Made by a program: the position numbers and the translations under genes. Under the pieces are notes generated by a model. The model saw only the letters and a list, made by a program, of their open reading frames with translations, ran no database searches and was not told where the DNA came from. Below, in pieces: positions 25,603-34,437 of a stretch of 64,000 bases of DNA. Origin of the DNA: Elizabethkingia miricola (lineage in GTDB: Bacteria > Bacteroidota > Bacteroidia > Flavobacteriales > Weeksellaceae); the NCBI RefSeq assembly GCF_001675285.1, contig NZ_LSGQ01000028.1, positions 180,437-244,436 on the forward strand. Direction: 5' to 3'. Each line of letters starts with the position of its first letter. Positions within the stretch are counted from its first letter, which is position 1.

Positions 25603-26349
25603 ATGAAAATATTAGTATGTATCAGCAGTGTACCAGATACAACTGCAAAAATAAACTTCACAGCAGATAAATCTGCATTCGATAAAAACGGAATTCAGTG
25701 GGTAATTAATCCACTTGATGAATTTGCTTTAACAAAAGCTATAAAATTACAAGAATCTCAGGGCGCTACAGTTACTGTGATCAATGTAGGAGATGCAGGG
25801 ACAGAACCTGTTATAAGAAAAGCATTAGCTATTGGAGCCAATGATGCAGTAAGAGTAAATATCGAAGCTAAAGATAGTTATTCTACAGCAAAAGAAATTG
25901 CTAAGATTGCTCAGGAAGGCGGTTACGATTTGGTGATAGCTGGTAAAGAGTCTATCGACTATAATGGTGGAGCAGTACCTGGAATGGTTGCACAAATCCT
26001 TAACCAGCCATTTGTTAACGCTTGCGTTGGTCTAGACGTTAATGGTGGCGAAGCTACTGCTGTAAGAGAAATTGAAGGTGGTAAAGAAACTATCTCTGTA
26101 AAACTTCCTGCGGTTATTGCCGGACAAAAAGGAATGGTAGAAGAGAAAGATCTTATTATCCCGAATATGAGAGGTATTATGTCTGCAAGAACAAAGCCTT
26201 TGCAAGTTGTTGAACCTTCTTCTACAGAAGTTAAGGTTGAAGCTGTTTCATTTGACAGTGTTCCGCCAAGAGCTGCTGTAAAATTAGTTTCTCCGGACAA
26301 CTTAGATGAATTGGTAAGATTACTTCACGAAGAAGCAAAAGTTATCTAA
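25603..26349 (+). CDS. etfB: Electron transfer flavoprotein subunit beta
   Basis: 248 residues, the usual EtfB/FixA length. It begins MKILVCISSVPDTTAKI and carries NPLDEFALTKAI and the nucleotide-binding stretch AGKESIDYNGGAVPGMVAQ typical of the family. With EtfA it forms the FAD/AMP heterodimer that accepts electrons from acyl-CoA dehydrogenases. The palindromic operator it shares with the fad operon ties it to beta-oxidation. etfA follows 53 bp downstream. Confidence 0.95.
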   Translation: MKILVCISSVPDTTAKINFTADKSAFDKNGIQWVINPLDEFALTKAIKLQESQGATVTVINVGDAGTEPVIRKALAIGANDAVRVNIEAKDSYSTAKEIAKIAQEGGYDLVIAGKESIDYNGGAVPGMVAQILNQPFVNACVGLDVNGGEATAVREIEGGKETISVKLPAVIAGQKGMVEEKDLIIPNMRGIMSARTKPLQVVEPSSTEVKVEAVSFDSVPPRAAVKLVSPDNLDELVRLLHEEAKVI

Positions 26350-26402
26350 TTATTCATTTTTCATCTAAAATTCAAAATTTATAATTTTAAAAATTTAAGA
26401 AA

Positions 26403-27350
26403 ATGGCAATATTCGTATATGCAGAAAATATAAATGGCGTTTACAAGAAAGCAGCTTTCGAAGCAGTTTCTTACGCTAAAGCGGTTGCAGATAAGGCTGG
26501 TGACAGCGTAACTGTTATTGCAATTAACCCTACAGATTCTTCAGATGTTCTTTACAAGTACGGAGCAGATAAAGTAATCAATGTAAAAGATGAAGGTCTT
26601 AAAAACTTCAGTGCTAAAGCTTATGCACAAGCTGTTGGCGAAGTTTTGGATGGTAACGTTATTGTTTTCCCTCACACTACAGATGCTTCTTCAGTTGCAC
26701 CAATGCTGGCAATTTCTAAAGGAGCTTCATTAATTACCAATGTAATTGCAGCACCAGAATCCATTTCTCCTTTCCAGGTAAAAAGAAAAGCTTTCTCTGG
26801 TAAAGGTTATATGCATGCAAAAGCAGATGCTTCAAATGTTGTAATTACTGTTTCTCAGAATGCATTCGGTATAAAAGAAAATCCTGCTTCAGGTTCTGAG
26901 GAGGTTAAAAACCTTTCAGTAGCTAATGAAGATACTAAAGTAATTAACCACGAACAGTCTTCAGGTAAACTAGACCTTAAAGAAGCTGAAATCGTTGTTT
27001 CTGCAGGTCGTGGTATGAAAGGACCAGAAAACTGGGGAATGATTGAAGACCTTGCTAATGTTCTTGGAGCAGCTACTGCAAGTTCTAAGCCTGTAGCAGA
27101 TATTGGCTGGAGACCTCACGCTGAACACGTTGGACAAACAGGAAAGGCAATTTCTCCAAATCTTTACATTGCTGTAGGTATTTCTGGTGCAATCCAACAC
27201 TTAGCGGGTGTTAATGGTTCTAAAACAATTGTAGTTATTAACAACGATCCTGAAGCACCTTTCTTCAAAGCTGCTGATTACGGGGTAGTTGGAGATGCTT
27301 TCCAGATTGTTCCAGCTTTAACTGAAAAGTTAAAAGCTTTCAAAGGATAA
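26403..27350 (+). CDS. etfA: Electron transfer flavoprotein subunit alpha
   Basis: 315 residues. The C-terminal FAD domain is clear: [51 protein letters not shown] and [11 protein letters not shown], in family order. It binds the redox-active FAD and hands electrons to ETF-quinone oxidoreductase. It is the second gene of the etfBA operon and is followed by a hairpin terminator. Confidence 0.95.
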   Translation: MAIFVYAENINGVYKKAAFEAVSYAKAVADKAGDSVTVIAINPTDSSDVLYKYGADKVINVKDEGLKNFSAKAYAQAVGEVLDGNVIVFPHTTDASSVAPMLAISKGASLITNVIAAPESISPFQVKRKAFSGKGYMHAKADASNVVITVSQNAFGIKENPASGSEEVKNLSVANEDTKVINHEQSSGKLDLKEAEIVVSAGRGMKGPENWGMIEDLANVLGAATASSKPVADIGWRPHAEHVGQTGKAISPNLYIAVGISGAIQHLAGVNGSKTIVVINNDPEAPFFKAADYGVVGDAFQIVPALTEKLKAFKG

Positions 27351-27382
27351 TAATTTTGAGGTAAAAATTTCAAAATCATATA

Positions 27383-27411
27383 AAACATCGTGGCTTATTG
27401 CTACGATGTTT
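27383..27411 (+). terminator. etfBA terminator
   Basis: A 9-bp stem AAACATCGT / ACGATGTTT, extended inward by GC pairs, followed by a T-run. It lies 33 bp after the etfA stop and its end touches the candidate -7 box of the next gene. Confidence 0.8.
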
Positions 27412-27412
27412 T

Positions 27413-27420
27413 TATATTTG
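27413..27420 (+). promoter_or_regulatory. Candidate -7 box of the bifunctional nuclease gene
   Basis: TATATTTG fits TAnnTTTG and ends 5 nt before the ATG at 27426, implying a nearly leaderless mRNA. It overlaps the T-tract of the etfBA terminator, and no good -33 element is visible, so a chance match is possible. Confidence 0.35.
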
Positions 27421-27425
27421 TAGCT

Positions 27426-28031
27426 ATGGATTATAAGAAACTAATCATAAGAGGCATTTCATACAGCCAAACCCAAATGGGAGCTTATGCACTGATCCTG
27501 GAACAGGAAGAAACAGGAATAAAACTGCCTGTTGTTATAGGTAATTATGAAGCACAATCTATTTCTTTGGGGCTAGAAAAAGACATTCAGCCACCAAGAC
27601 CTTTAACCCATGATCTCTTTTCAAAATTTATCACCACTGTAGGTTATGCATTGGAGAGTATTATCATTTATCAGATCATAGACGGAGTATTCTTCTCCAA
27701 TTTAATTCTTAAAAACGATCAGAACGAAAAACTGATTCTGGATGCGCGTACATCCGATGCAGTTGCTATGGCAGTTCGTTTTGATGCACCTATTTATACC
27801 ACAGACGAAGTTCTTACAGAAGCAGGTATTATGTTGGAATTGTCAGACAATGACGATAAAACAGAATACAAAGCTGAAGACGAAGAAGAGGCTCCTGAGA
27901 TAAAAGGTTATGAAGTATACACGCTTGAAGAAATCCAGGAAATGCTAGACAAAGCAGTTCAGGAAGAGGACTTCGATACAGCTCTTGAACTTCAGCAAGA
28001 AATAAAGAAACGAAAAAAGAATATTGATTAA
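27426..28031 (+). CDS. Bifunctional nuclease family protein (DUF151)
   Basis: 201 residues from the ATG at 27426 (MDYKKLIIRGISYSQTQMG); the open frame upstream crosses the etfA terminator. The DUF151 domain covers residues 1-130 (LPVVIGNYEAQSISLGLE, LILDARTSDAVAMAVRFDAPIYT). A UVR-like helical hairpin ends the protein (LEEIQEMLDKAVQEEDFDTALELQQEIKK). Plant and bacterial members have been reported to cut both DNA and RNA; the physiological role is unclear. It precedes the nucleoside permease gene by 29 bp. Confidence 0.85.
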   Translation: MDYKKLIIRGISYSQTQMGAYALILEQEETGIKLPVVIGNYEAQSISLGLEKDIQPPRPLTHDLFSKFITTVGYALESIIIYQIIDGVFFSNLILKNDQNEKLILDARTSDAVAMAVRFDAPIYTTDEVLTEAGIMLELSDNDDKTEYKAEDEEEAPEIKGYEVYTLEEIQEMLDKAVQEEDFDTALELQQEIKKRKKNID

Positions 28032-28060
28032 TTTCAATATTCTGCCCTATTAATAAACTT

Positions 28061-29437
28061 ATGAATATAAAATTACGATTAACCCTACTCAATTTTTTCC
28101 AATTTTTTGTTTGGGGTGCCTGGTTAATTACCATTGCCAATTATTGGTTCGGTACAAAACAATGGGACGGAACCAAGTTTGGCGCTGTCTTCAGTACTAT
28201 GGGATTTGCCTCTATTTTTATGCCGACACTTTCCGGTATCATTGCCGACAGATGGATTAATGCAGAACGTCTTTACGGAATATTACAAATACTGTATGCA
28301 GCAGTATTATTTTTTCTGCCTCAGGTAGCGGATCCGGGAACTTTCTTCTGGGTAATGCTTATAGCTATGTGTTTTTACATGCCTACAATTGCCCTGAACA
28401 ACTCTATATCTTATACTATTCTAAAAAATGAAGGAAAAGATGTTGTTAAGGATTTCCCACCAATTCGTGTATGGGGTACAATCGGTTTTATCGCAGCAAT
28501 GTGGATTACCAACCTTACAGGAAGCAAGGCAAATGAATACCAATTCTATATAGCTGGTGCATCGGCTCTTCTTTTAGGACTTTATGCTTTTTCCCTGCCT
28601 AAATGTCCTCCTAAAAAGCTTCTGGATAAGAACGCTAATATTTTCCAGACATTAGGATTAGATGCTTTTAAGCTATTTGCAAATTACAAAATGGCTTTAT
28701 TCTTCTTTTTCTCTATGTTTCTAGGTGGCGCATTACAGCTAACCAATGCTTATGGAGATGTTTTCCTGGATGAATTCAAGCACTATCCAAAATTTGCTGA
28801 ATCTTTCGTCGTGAAATATTCTACCATTATCATGTCTATTTCTCAGGTTTCGGAAACGCTTTTTATCCTTGCAATTCCTTTCTTCCTGAAAAAATATGGT
28901 ATTAAAAAGGTTATGCTAATTTCTATGCTTGCATGGGTATTGCGTTTCGGCCTATTTGGATTAGGAGATCCATCTACAGGACTATGGATGATTATATTAT
29001 CATGTATCGTATACGGAATGGCATTTGACTTCTTCAATATTTCAGGATCTTTATTCGTAGAAACCAATACAGATGCTAAAATGCGTTCGTCTGCACAAGG
29101 CCTGTTTATGATGATGACTAATGGTTTTGGTGCTGTATTCGGAAGCTTAACCTCAGGATGGCTAATTGACAAATACTTTACTCAGAGCTACAATAAGGTT
29201 TCTGATCTGGCTCAACATCTGGATACAACCGCAGATAATTCTCATTTTTTAAGTTTCTTATCTAAACAAAAAATAGATGTATTAGCTGATGGCATATTGT
29301 CTCAGCCTGTTATGCTGCGTGACTGGCATGATATCTGGTTGACTTTTGCGGCTTATTCTCTTGTAATTGCTGTATTGTTTGCTATTTTCTTCAAGCATAA
29401 ACATGATCCGCAGGAAATAAAAGATGCAGGACATTAA
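28061..29437 (+). CDS. Nucleoside permease (NHS family, MFS fold)
   Basis: 458 residues with about 12 transmembrane segments. The start MNIKLRLTLLNFFQFFVWGAW and segments IIADRWINAERLYGILQ and FPPIRVWGTIGFIAAMW are typical of NupG-type nucleoside:proton symporters. It imports nucleosides across the inner membrane, which fits the udk gene at 19.5 kb and the nucleoside phosphorylase at the left edge as salvage partners. The gene ends with a clear terminator. Confidence 0.88.
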   Translation: MNIKLRLTLLNFFQFFVWGAWLITIANYWFGTKQWDGTKFGAVFSTMGFASIFMPTLSGIIADRWINAERLYGILQILYAAVLFFLPQVADPGTFFWVMLIAMCFYMPTIALNNSISYTILKNEGKDVVKDFPPIRVWGTIGFIAAMWITNLTGSKANEYQFYIAGASALLLGLYAFSLPKCPPKKLLDKNANIFQTLGLDAFKLFANYKMALFFFFSMFLGGALQLTNAYGDVFLDEFKHYPKFAESFVVKYSTIIMSISQVSETLFILAIPFFLKKYGIKKVMLISMLAWVLRFGLFGLGDPSTGLWMIILSCIVYGMAFDFFNISGSLFVETNTDAKMRSSAQGLFMMMTNGFGAVFGSLTSGWLIDKYFTQSYNKVSDLAQHLDTTADNSHFLSFLSKQKIDVLADGILSQPVMLRDWHDIWLTFAAYSLVIAVLFAIFFKHKHDPQEIKDAGH

Positions 29438-29461
29438 TTTATAACAAACATTAAAAATAAT

Positions 29462-29492
29462 AAAAGCTTTTCTGAGATTCAGAAAGGCTTTT
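29462..29492 (+). terminator. Terminator of the nucleoside permease gene
   Basis: A 14-position stem from 29462-29475 to 29479-29492, with loop GAT and one G-T pair, followed by a T-run. Its core TTTCTGAGATTCAGAAAGGC is identical to the thr attenuator hairpin. Confidence 0.88.
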
Positions 29493-29652
29493 TTATTATA
29501 TAAACTATTCATGTAAAAGAAATGTTTATATCAAAATTTTCACAGTTCATTTTTTGTAACTATATTTATTAAGCACAAACAAGTAATGAGAATAAAAACA
29601 TATTCTATTTAAGTCAATAGAATTATTTATAAACATAACTTAAACTATACTA

Positions 29653-30657
29653 ATGAAAAAAGTTACATTACTATTTGTGTGTTATCTTTCACTGCTTTCT
29701 CATGCACAAAAAAGATACATTGTCGTCATTCATGGTGGTGCCGGCACTCTTCTAAAAAAAGACATGCCACCTGAACTAGAGCGGCAATACAAAGAAAAAC
29801 TAAAAGAAGCTTTATACAAAGCTTATGAAAAAGTACAGCAAGGGCAAACCGCCATCGAAGCCGTAGAAGCAGCAATTGTTGTAATGGAAAATAGCCCGCT
29901 CTTTAATGCTGGCAAAGGTGCTGTTTTCACCAGCGAAGGAAGAAATGAATTGGATGCTTCCATTATGTATGGTAAAGATAGGACCGCAGGTGCTGTAGCC
30001 GGAGTTACTACAATTAAAAATCCTATAAAGGCTGCTGTTGCTGTTATGCAGAAATCCGAACATGTGATATTGATTGGTAAAGGTGCAGAATACTTTGCAA
30101 AGGCACAGGGATTAGAAATTGTAAATCCCAAATATTTCTGGACACAGCACAGATGGGATGCTTTGCAAAAGGTAAAAAAAGCGGAACTAAAAGCCAATCA
30201 GCCAAATGCTGTTAATCAACGATATCCTGCCTATTATCTGACTGACAAAAAGTTTGGTACTGTAGGCTGTGTAGCATTAGATAAAGATGGTAACCTGGCA
30301 GCTGGTACCTCAACCGGAGGTATGACTAATAAAAAATATGGAAGAGTAGGTGATTCACCGATTATAGGGGCTGGTACATACGCTGACAAAAATATTGGAA
30401 TATCAGGGACTGGTTGGGGCGAGTTCTATATTCGAACCTCAGCAGCCAGAACTGTATCTGCAAAATATGAGTATCAGAATAAAGACGTAAAAACTGCCAC
30501 GCAGGAAGTAATGTCTGAAATAGAAAATATGGGTGGTGATGGCGGTATAATAGCCTTGGATAAAAACGGAAATATGGCAATGAGCTTTAATACCGAAGGA
30601 ATGTACAGAGGCGCTATAACCAGTAATGGTGAAATCGAAGTGGAAATTTATAAATAA
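29653..30657 (+). CDS. Exported isoaspartyl peptidase / L-asparaginase (Ntn hydrolase)
   Basis: 334 residues. A signal peptide ends near residue 19 (LLSHAQ). The mature enzyme opens with VVIHGGAGTL and the autocleavage site is KFGTVG with catalytic Thr203, followed by LAAGTSTGGMTNKKYGRVGDSPIIGAGTYAD, nearly identical to the EcAIII/IaaA pattern. The proenzyme cleaves itself to expose the Thr, then hydrolyses beta-aspartyl dipeptides (and asparagine). The related glycosylasparaginase is an alternative, but the GTVG site favours isoaspartyl peptidase. It lies 7 bp before a cyanophycinase-like gene, in an operon-like group with SusC/SusD. Confidence 0.9.
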   Translation: MKKVTLLFVCYLSLLSHAQKRYIVVIHGGAGTLLKKDMPPELERQYKEKLKEALYKAYEKVQQGQTAIEAVEAAIVVMENSPLFNAGKGAVFTSEGRNELDASIMYGKDRTAGAVAGVTTIKNPIKAAVAVMQKSEHVILIGKGAEYFAKAQGLEIVNPKYFWTQHRWDALQKVKKAELKANQPNAVNQRYPAYYLTDKKFGTVGCVALDKDGNLAAGTSTGGMTNKKYGRVGDSPIIGAGTYADKNIGISGTGWGEFYIRTSAARTVSAKYEYQNKDVKTATQEVMSEIENMGGDGGIIALDKNGNMAMSFNTEGMYRGAITSNGEIEVEIYK

Positions 30658-30664
30658 ACACACT

Positions 30665-31492
30665 ATGAAAAATACATTTATTTTAATGCTTATTGTAATT
30701 TTCGGATTCGTATCAGCTCAGATTCCTAAGGGTAAGCTGCTAATAATTGGCGGTGGAGACAGTCCGGATTTCCTTATCGACAGAATGGTAAAAGAAGCAG
30801 GGCTAAAAAAGGGAGAATATGTAGCCATTTTCCCACAGGCCAGCTCCATTCCTGATTCTTCATTTATTTATACTTCCGAAGATTTTGAAAAAAGAAACCT
30901 GAAAACCCTTAATTGTTATTTTAATAAGGGTGAGAAGCTTCCAAAGCCCAGACTAGATTCCCTGAAGAAAGCGAAGCTTATCTTCATTAGTGGCGGCGAT
31001 CAGACTAAATTCATGGAACTTATTAATTCATATCCGGAAGTAAAGGACATAATAAAGACATCTTACTTCAACGGAAACATGATTGCAGGAACCAGTGCCG
31101 GAGCAGCTGTAATGAGTGACATTATGATCACCGGAAATCAGCTCAAACACAAAGAATACAACAGTACTTTCGATAATATTGAAAACAATAATATCGAGAC
31201 TCAAAAAGGACTTGGATTTATTACTTCTGCTGTGATCGATCAGCACTTTATTATAAGAAGCAGATACAACAGACTGCTATCTCTGATTATAGACCATCCT
31301 AAATTAAAAGGAATTGGTATAGATGAGTCTACTGCAATACTTATAAAAAACAGAGAAGCTGAAGTTGTAGGAAAAGCACAGGTAATTGTCTTTAAAAATC
31401 CCGGACAATACAAGACCAGCTTAAAAGATAAACCCGGAGCAAGAGCTATCACATTAGACATTTACCTGAACGGAGAACGATTTAAGTTATAA
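30665..31492 (+). CDS. Exported cyanophycinase-like S51 peptidase
   Basis: 275 residues from the ATG at 30665, directly after the isoaspartyl peptidase stop. The signal peptide is MKNTFILMLIVIFGFVSAQ. Family features are LLIIGGGDSPDF, a FISGGDQTKF segment and the nucleophilic Ser in AGTSAGAAVMSD, followed by a His-containing DQHFIIRSRYNRLL. Cyanophycinase cuts multi-L-arginyl-poly-L-aspartate into beta-Asp-Arg dipeptides, exactly what the neighbouring isoaspartyl peptidase can split. Other S51 members (peptidase E) cut Asp-X dipeptides, so the substrate is inferred. Confidence 0.85.
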   Translation: MKNTFILMLIVIFGFVSAQIPKGKLLIIGGGDSPDFLIDRMVKEAGLKKGEYVAIFPQASSIPDSSFIYTSEDFEKRNLKTLNCYFNKGEKLPKPRLDSLKKAKLIFISGGDQTKFMELINSYPEVKDIIKTSYFNGNMIAGTSAGAAVMSDIMITGNQLKHKEYNSTFDNIENNNIETQKGLGFITSAVIDQHFIIRSRYNRLLSLIIDHPKLKGIGIDESTAILIKNREAEVVGKAQVIVFKNPGQYKTSLKDKPGARAITLDIYLNGERFKL

Positions 31493-31639
31493 TCACTGTT
31501 TTATAACATTTTGACCAATATTTTCTGTGTGACTACAGAAGATATTAATTGTATAGAAGGTAACTGCATACTTATTTCATAGCCGTTATCCGGCTGTTTG
31601 TTGTTTGTATACTAATTAACACAATAAAAATCACTTGAT

Positions 31640-34426
31640 ATGAAAGTAAATTACAAAGTATTTACTGCATCATTATTTTTTATGGGAGTGTGTGTCTATA
31701 GCCAGAAAAAAGACACCCTGCCTAAAGAAAATAAAATTGATGAAGTAATAGTTGTTGGCTATGGAAAGTCAACCAAATCCAGAATGACAGATAATGTTGC
31801 TAAGATAAGCGCAGAATCTATTAAAGAAATTCCTAATGCTAACTTTCAGAATGCATTGGTAGGTAAAGCTGCTGGTGTACAAATTAGCCAAACCAACGGC
31901 AAACTGGAAGCTGGGTTCAATGTTAATATCCGTGGATCGGCAAGTATAAGCGCAGGTACTGGTCCTTTGTATGTAATAGACGGAATTCCCATGATTAACC
32001 GCGATGAATCTACAAATAGTGCTCCGGTCAATCCATTAATTACCCTAAGCGCCTCAGAGATTGAGTCAGTAGAAATTCTGAAAGATGCTTCCTCAGCCGC
32101 TATATATGGTTCCCGCGGAAGCAATGGTGTTGTACTTATTACTACTAAAACCGGGAAAAAGGGAAAACCCAGACTTAGTTTTAACATCTCACAAGGATTT
32201 AGCAGTCCTACCAATAAAGTGAAATTTCTAAATGCCAAAGAATATGTAGAATTATTACTGGAAGCCGGTAGAAATGTAAACGATGAAGATTTTGTAATCC
32301 GCAGATTCAACAGATATTCAAATAATACTGACTGGAGAAACGGAGCCATAGATACCGATTGGCAGAAATATATTTTCCGGCAAGGCTCTGTAAGGGATGC
32401 GGACTTCTCTGTTTCGGGTGGAGATGATAATTACAACTATATGTTCACTGCATCCAACAATGACAGTAAAGGTATTATCAGAGGAAATGATTTAGGAAGG
32501 AATACTGCAAGACTTAATATAAGTGCTAAGGTTACTGACAGACTAAAACTGGGTATGAATCTGGGTTTCTCCAGAACCAGCATAGATAGGGTTGCAAATG
32601 ATAATGCTTTTGTCACCCCTATGCAGGCTGTAGCACAGGCTCCAATATCGCCTGCTTTTATAGATGGAGAACCTTTCGCAGGAACGCCTTATGCCAACTT
32701 TTTGTTAGAAGATAAATATGCGAATTATAATACATTAATAAAAAGATTAACGGGTAAGTTATCTGCGGAATATAAAATTCTGAAAAATCTGACTTTTAAT
32801 TCAGACTTGGGCTATGATTATTACAATCAGAAGGAGAAGAACTACAGAGGAAGGAAAGTCCCGCAAATGTCTACAGATGGTTATGCTTATAATTCCTGGG
32901 TAGATACAGAAAATTTAGTTTTCACCAATTATCTTAGCTATAATCTTAGATTAGGTTCCAATAACATCATTGCAGTAGCAGGTACCGAATACAATAAAAA
33001 CAGAAGAGAATTCGGGAGTGTAACCGGCATAAGATTCCCCTCAGATGATTTTCAGAATATAAATAGCGCAGGAGAGATTACAGAGGGAAAAGGTGAAACC
33101 AGTGAATATACATTCTTCTCATATTTTGCCAGAGTAAATTATGATTATAAAGGTAAATATTTATTAAAAGGCTCTATACGCCGAGATGGCTCATCCAGAT
33201 TCGGGCAGGCAAATCGTTATGGTGTATTTCCAGCCTTCTCCGCCGGATGGGTAATTTCCAAAGAAAACTTTCTGTCAGAATCTAATACTATTTCTTTATT
33301 AAAGATAAGAGCAAGCTGGGGAAAAACCGGAAATGCCGAGATAGGAGATTTTGCTGCAAGAGACCAGTGGCAGGCCACTAAATATAAACAGTTACCGGGG
33401 ATAGAACCTTTACAACCTGCTAATCCAGACTTAACCTGGGAGAAATCTAATCAGACCGATATAGGTTTAGATTTTGGTCTATTTAGTAACAGAATATCCG
33501 GAGAAATAGACCTGTATAACAAAAAGACAAATGGACTGCTATTTCAGCAGAATATTCCATATACCTCAGGCTATGCCAATATATACAGAAATATAGGGGA
33601 TATGAGCAATAAAGGTTTTGAAATTGTACTGAATACTCAAAATTTCAGAAAAGAGAACTTTACATGGAACACAAGCTTTAATATTGCAAGAAATGATAAT
33701 AAAATAACAGCATTACCAGACAACAATGCCGATCAGATTATAGGAAATACTATCCTGAGAGTAGGAGAAAGATCAGCCTCTTTTTATCTGACAGAATACG
33801 CAGGTGTAGATCCTGCAAACGGAGATGCTTTGTATTATAAAAACACATTAAAGCCTGATGGTACGTTAGATAAAACTACTACCAATCAATACAGCCAGGC
33901 GAACAGAATTGTTGCCGGTACTTTTACCCCGCTCTGGATTGGTGGTCTTACCAATACACTGGAATATAAAAACTTTGACTTATCCTTTACCTTATACGGA
34001 GAATTTGGAGCCAGTATGTATAATTCCGGAGGAAAATTTATGTCTACAGCGGGCAGCTGGTTCGATAATCAGACCGCTGATCAGATGAACAGATGGCAAA
34101 AACCCGGGGATATTACCAATGTACCTCAGGCAAGGTTGGGTGAAGAAAATGGCACACAGGAATCTACCCGATACCTTGAAAAAAGAGACTTTGTAAGGCT
34201 AAGAAATCTTAGCCTGGGTTATACCCTTAATAAAGATTTAATGAAATCATTGGGTGTAAGTAAGCTGCGAATATATGTATCTGCAATTAACCTTCTGACA
34301 TTTACTAAATACAGCGGCTATGATCCTGAAGCTTTAGCAGATACAGGAAGAGGCGGAGGTGGCGCTACCTTTTATTCAGCTCCGCCTGCCAGAACATTTA
34401 CTTTTGGTCTTAATGTTAACTTCTAA
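31640..34426 (+). CDS. SusC/RagA-type TonB-linked outer membrane transporter
   Basis: 928 residues. After a signal peptide (ending VYSQ) the protein goes directly to the TonB-box-like region IDEVIVVGYGKSTKS. A plug domain follows (NALVGKAAGVQISQ, VNIRGSASISAG, PLYVIDGIPM, EILKDASSAAIYGSRGSNGVVLITTK), then a 22-strand barrel ending in ARTFTFGLNVNF with a terminal Phe. The N-terminal carboxypeptidase-regulatory-like domain found in many SusC proteins is absent. It should import oligomers with its SusD partner, 11 bp downstream. Proximity to the two aspartyl-peptide hydrolases suggests peptide rather than sugar import. Confidence 0.93.
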   Translation: MKVNYKVFTASLFFMGVCVYSQKKDTLPKENKIDEVIVVGYGKSTKSRMTDNVAKISAESIKEIPNANFQNALVGKAAGVQISQTNGKLEAGFNVNIRGSASISAGTGPLYVIDGIPMINRDESTNSAPVNPLITLSASEIESVEILKDASSAAIYGSRGSNGVVLITTKTGKKGKPRLSFNISQGFSSPTNKVKFLNAKEYVELLLEAGRNVNDEDFVIRRFNRYSNNTDWRNGAIDTDWQKYIFRQGSVRDADFSVSGGDDNYNYMFTASNNDSKGIIRGNDLGRNTARLNISAKVTDRLKLGMNLGFSRTSIDRVANDNAFVTPMQAVAQAPISPAFIDGEPFAGTPYANFLLEDKYANYNTLIKRLTGKLSAEYKILKNLTFNSDLGYDYYNQKEKNYRGRKVPQMSTDGYAYNSWVDTENLVFTNYLSYNLRLGSNNIIAVAGTEYNKNRREFGSVTGIRFPSDDFQNINSAGEITEGKGETSEYTFFSYFARVNYDYKGKYLLKGSIRRDGSSRFGQANRYGVFPAFSAGWVISKENFLSESNTISLLKIRASWGKTGNAEIGDFAARDQWQATKYKQLPGIEPLQPANPDLTWEKSNQTDIGLDFGLFSNRISGEIDLYNKKTNGLLFQQNIPYTSGYANIYRNIGDMSNKGFEIVLNTQNFRKENFTWNTSFNIARNDNKITALPDNNADQIIGNTILRVGERSASFYLTEYAGVDPANGDALYYKNTLKPDGTLDKTTTNQYSQANRIVAGTFTPLWIGGLTNTLEYKNFDLSFTLYGEFGASMYNSGGKFMSTAGSWFDNQTADQMNRWQKPGDITNVPQARLGEENGTQESTRYLEKRDFVRLRNLSLGYTLNKDLMKSLGVSKLRIYVSAINLLTFTKYSGYDPEALADTGRGGGGATFYSAPPARTFTFGLNVNF

Positions 34427-34437
34427 AAACAAAAAAA

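Noticed and set aside
25959..26300. Antisense ORF of 113 codons within etfB
   Set aside because: It lies opposite a well-conserved gene and has no domain; typical shadow ORF.
31846..32349. Antisense ORF of 167 codons within the SusC gene
   Set aside because: It mirrors the codon pattern of the SusC plug domain and shows no protein features of its own.
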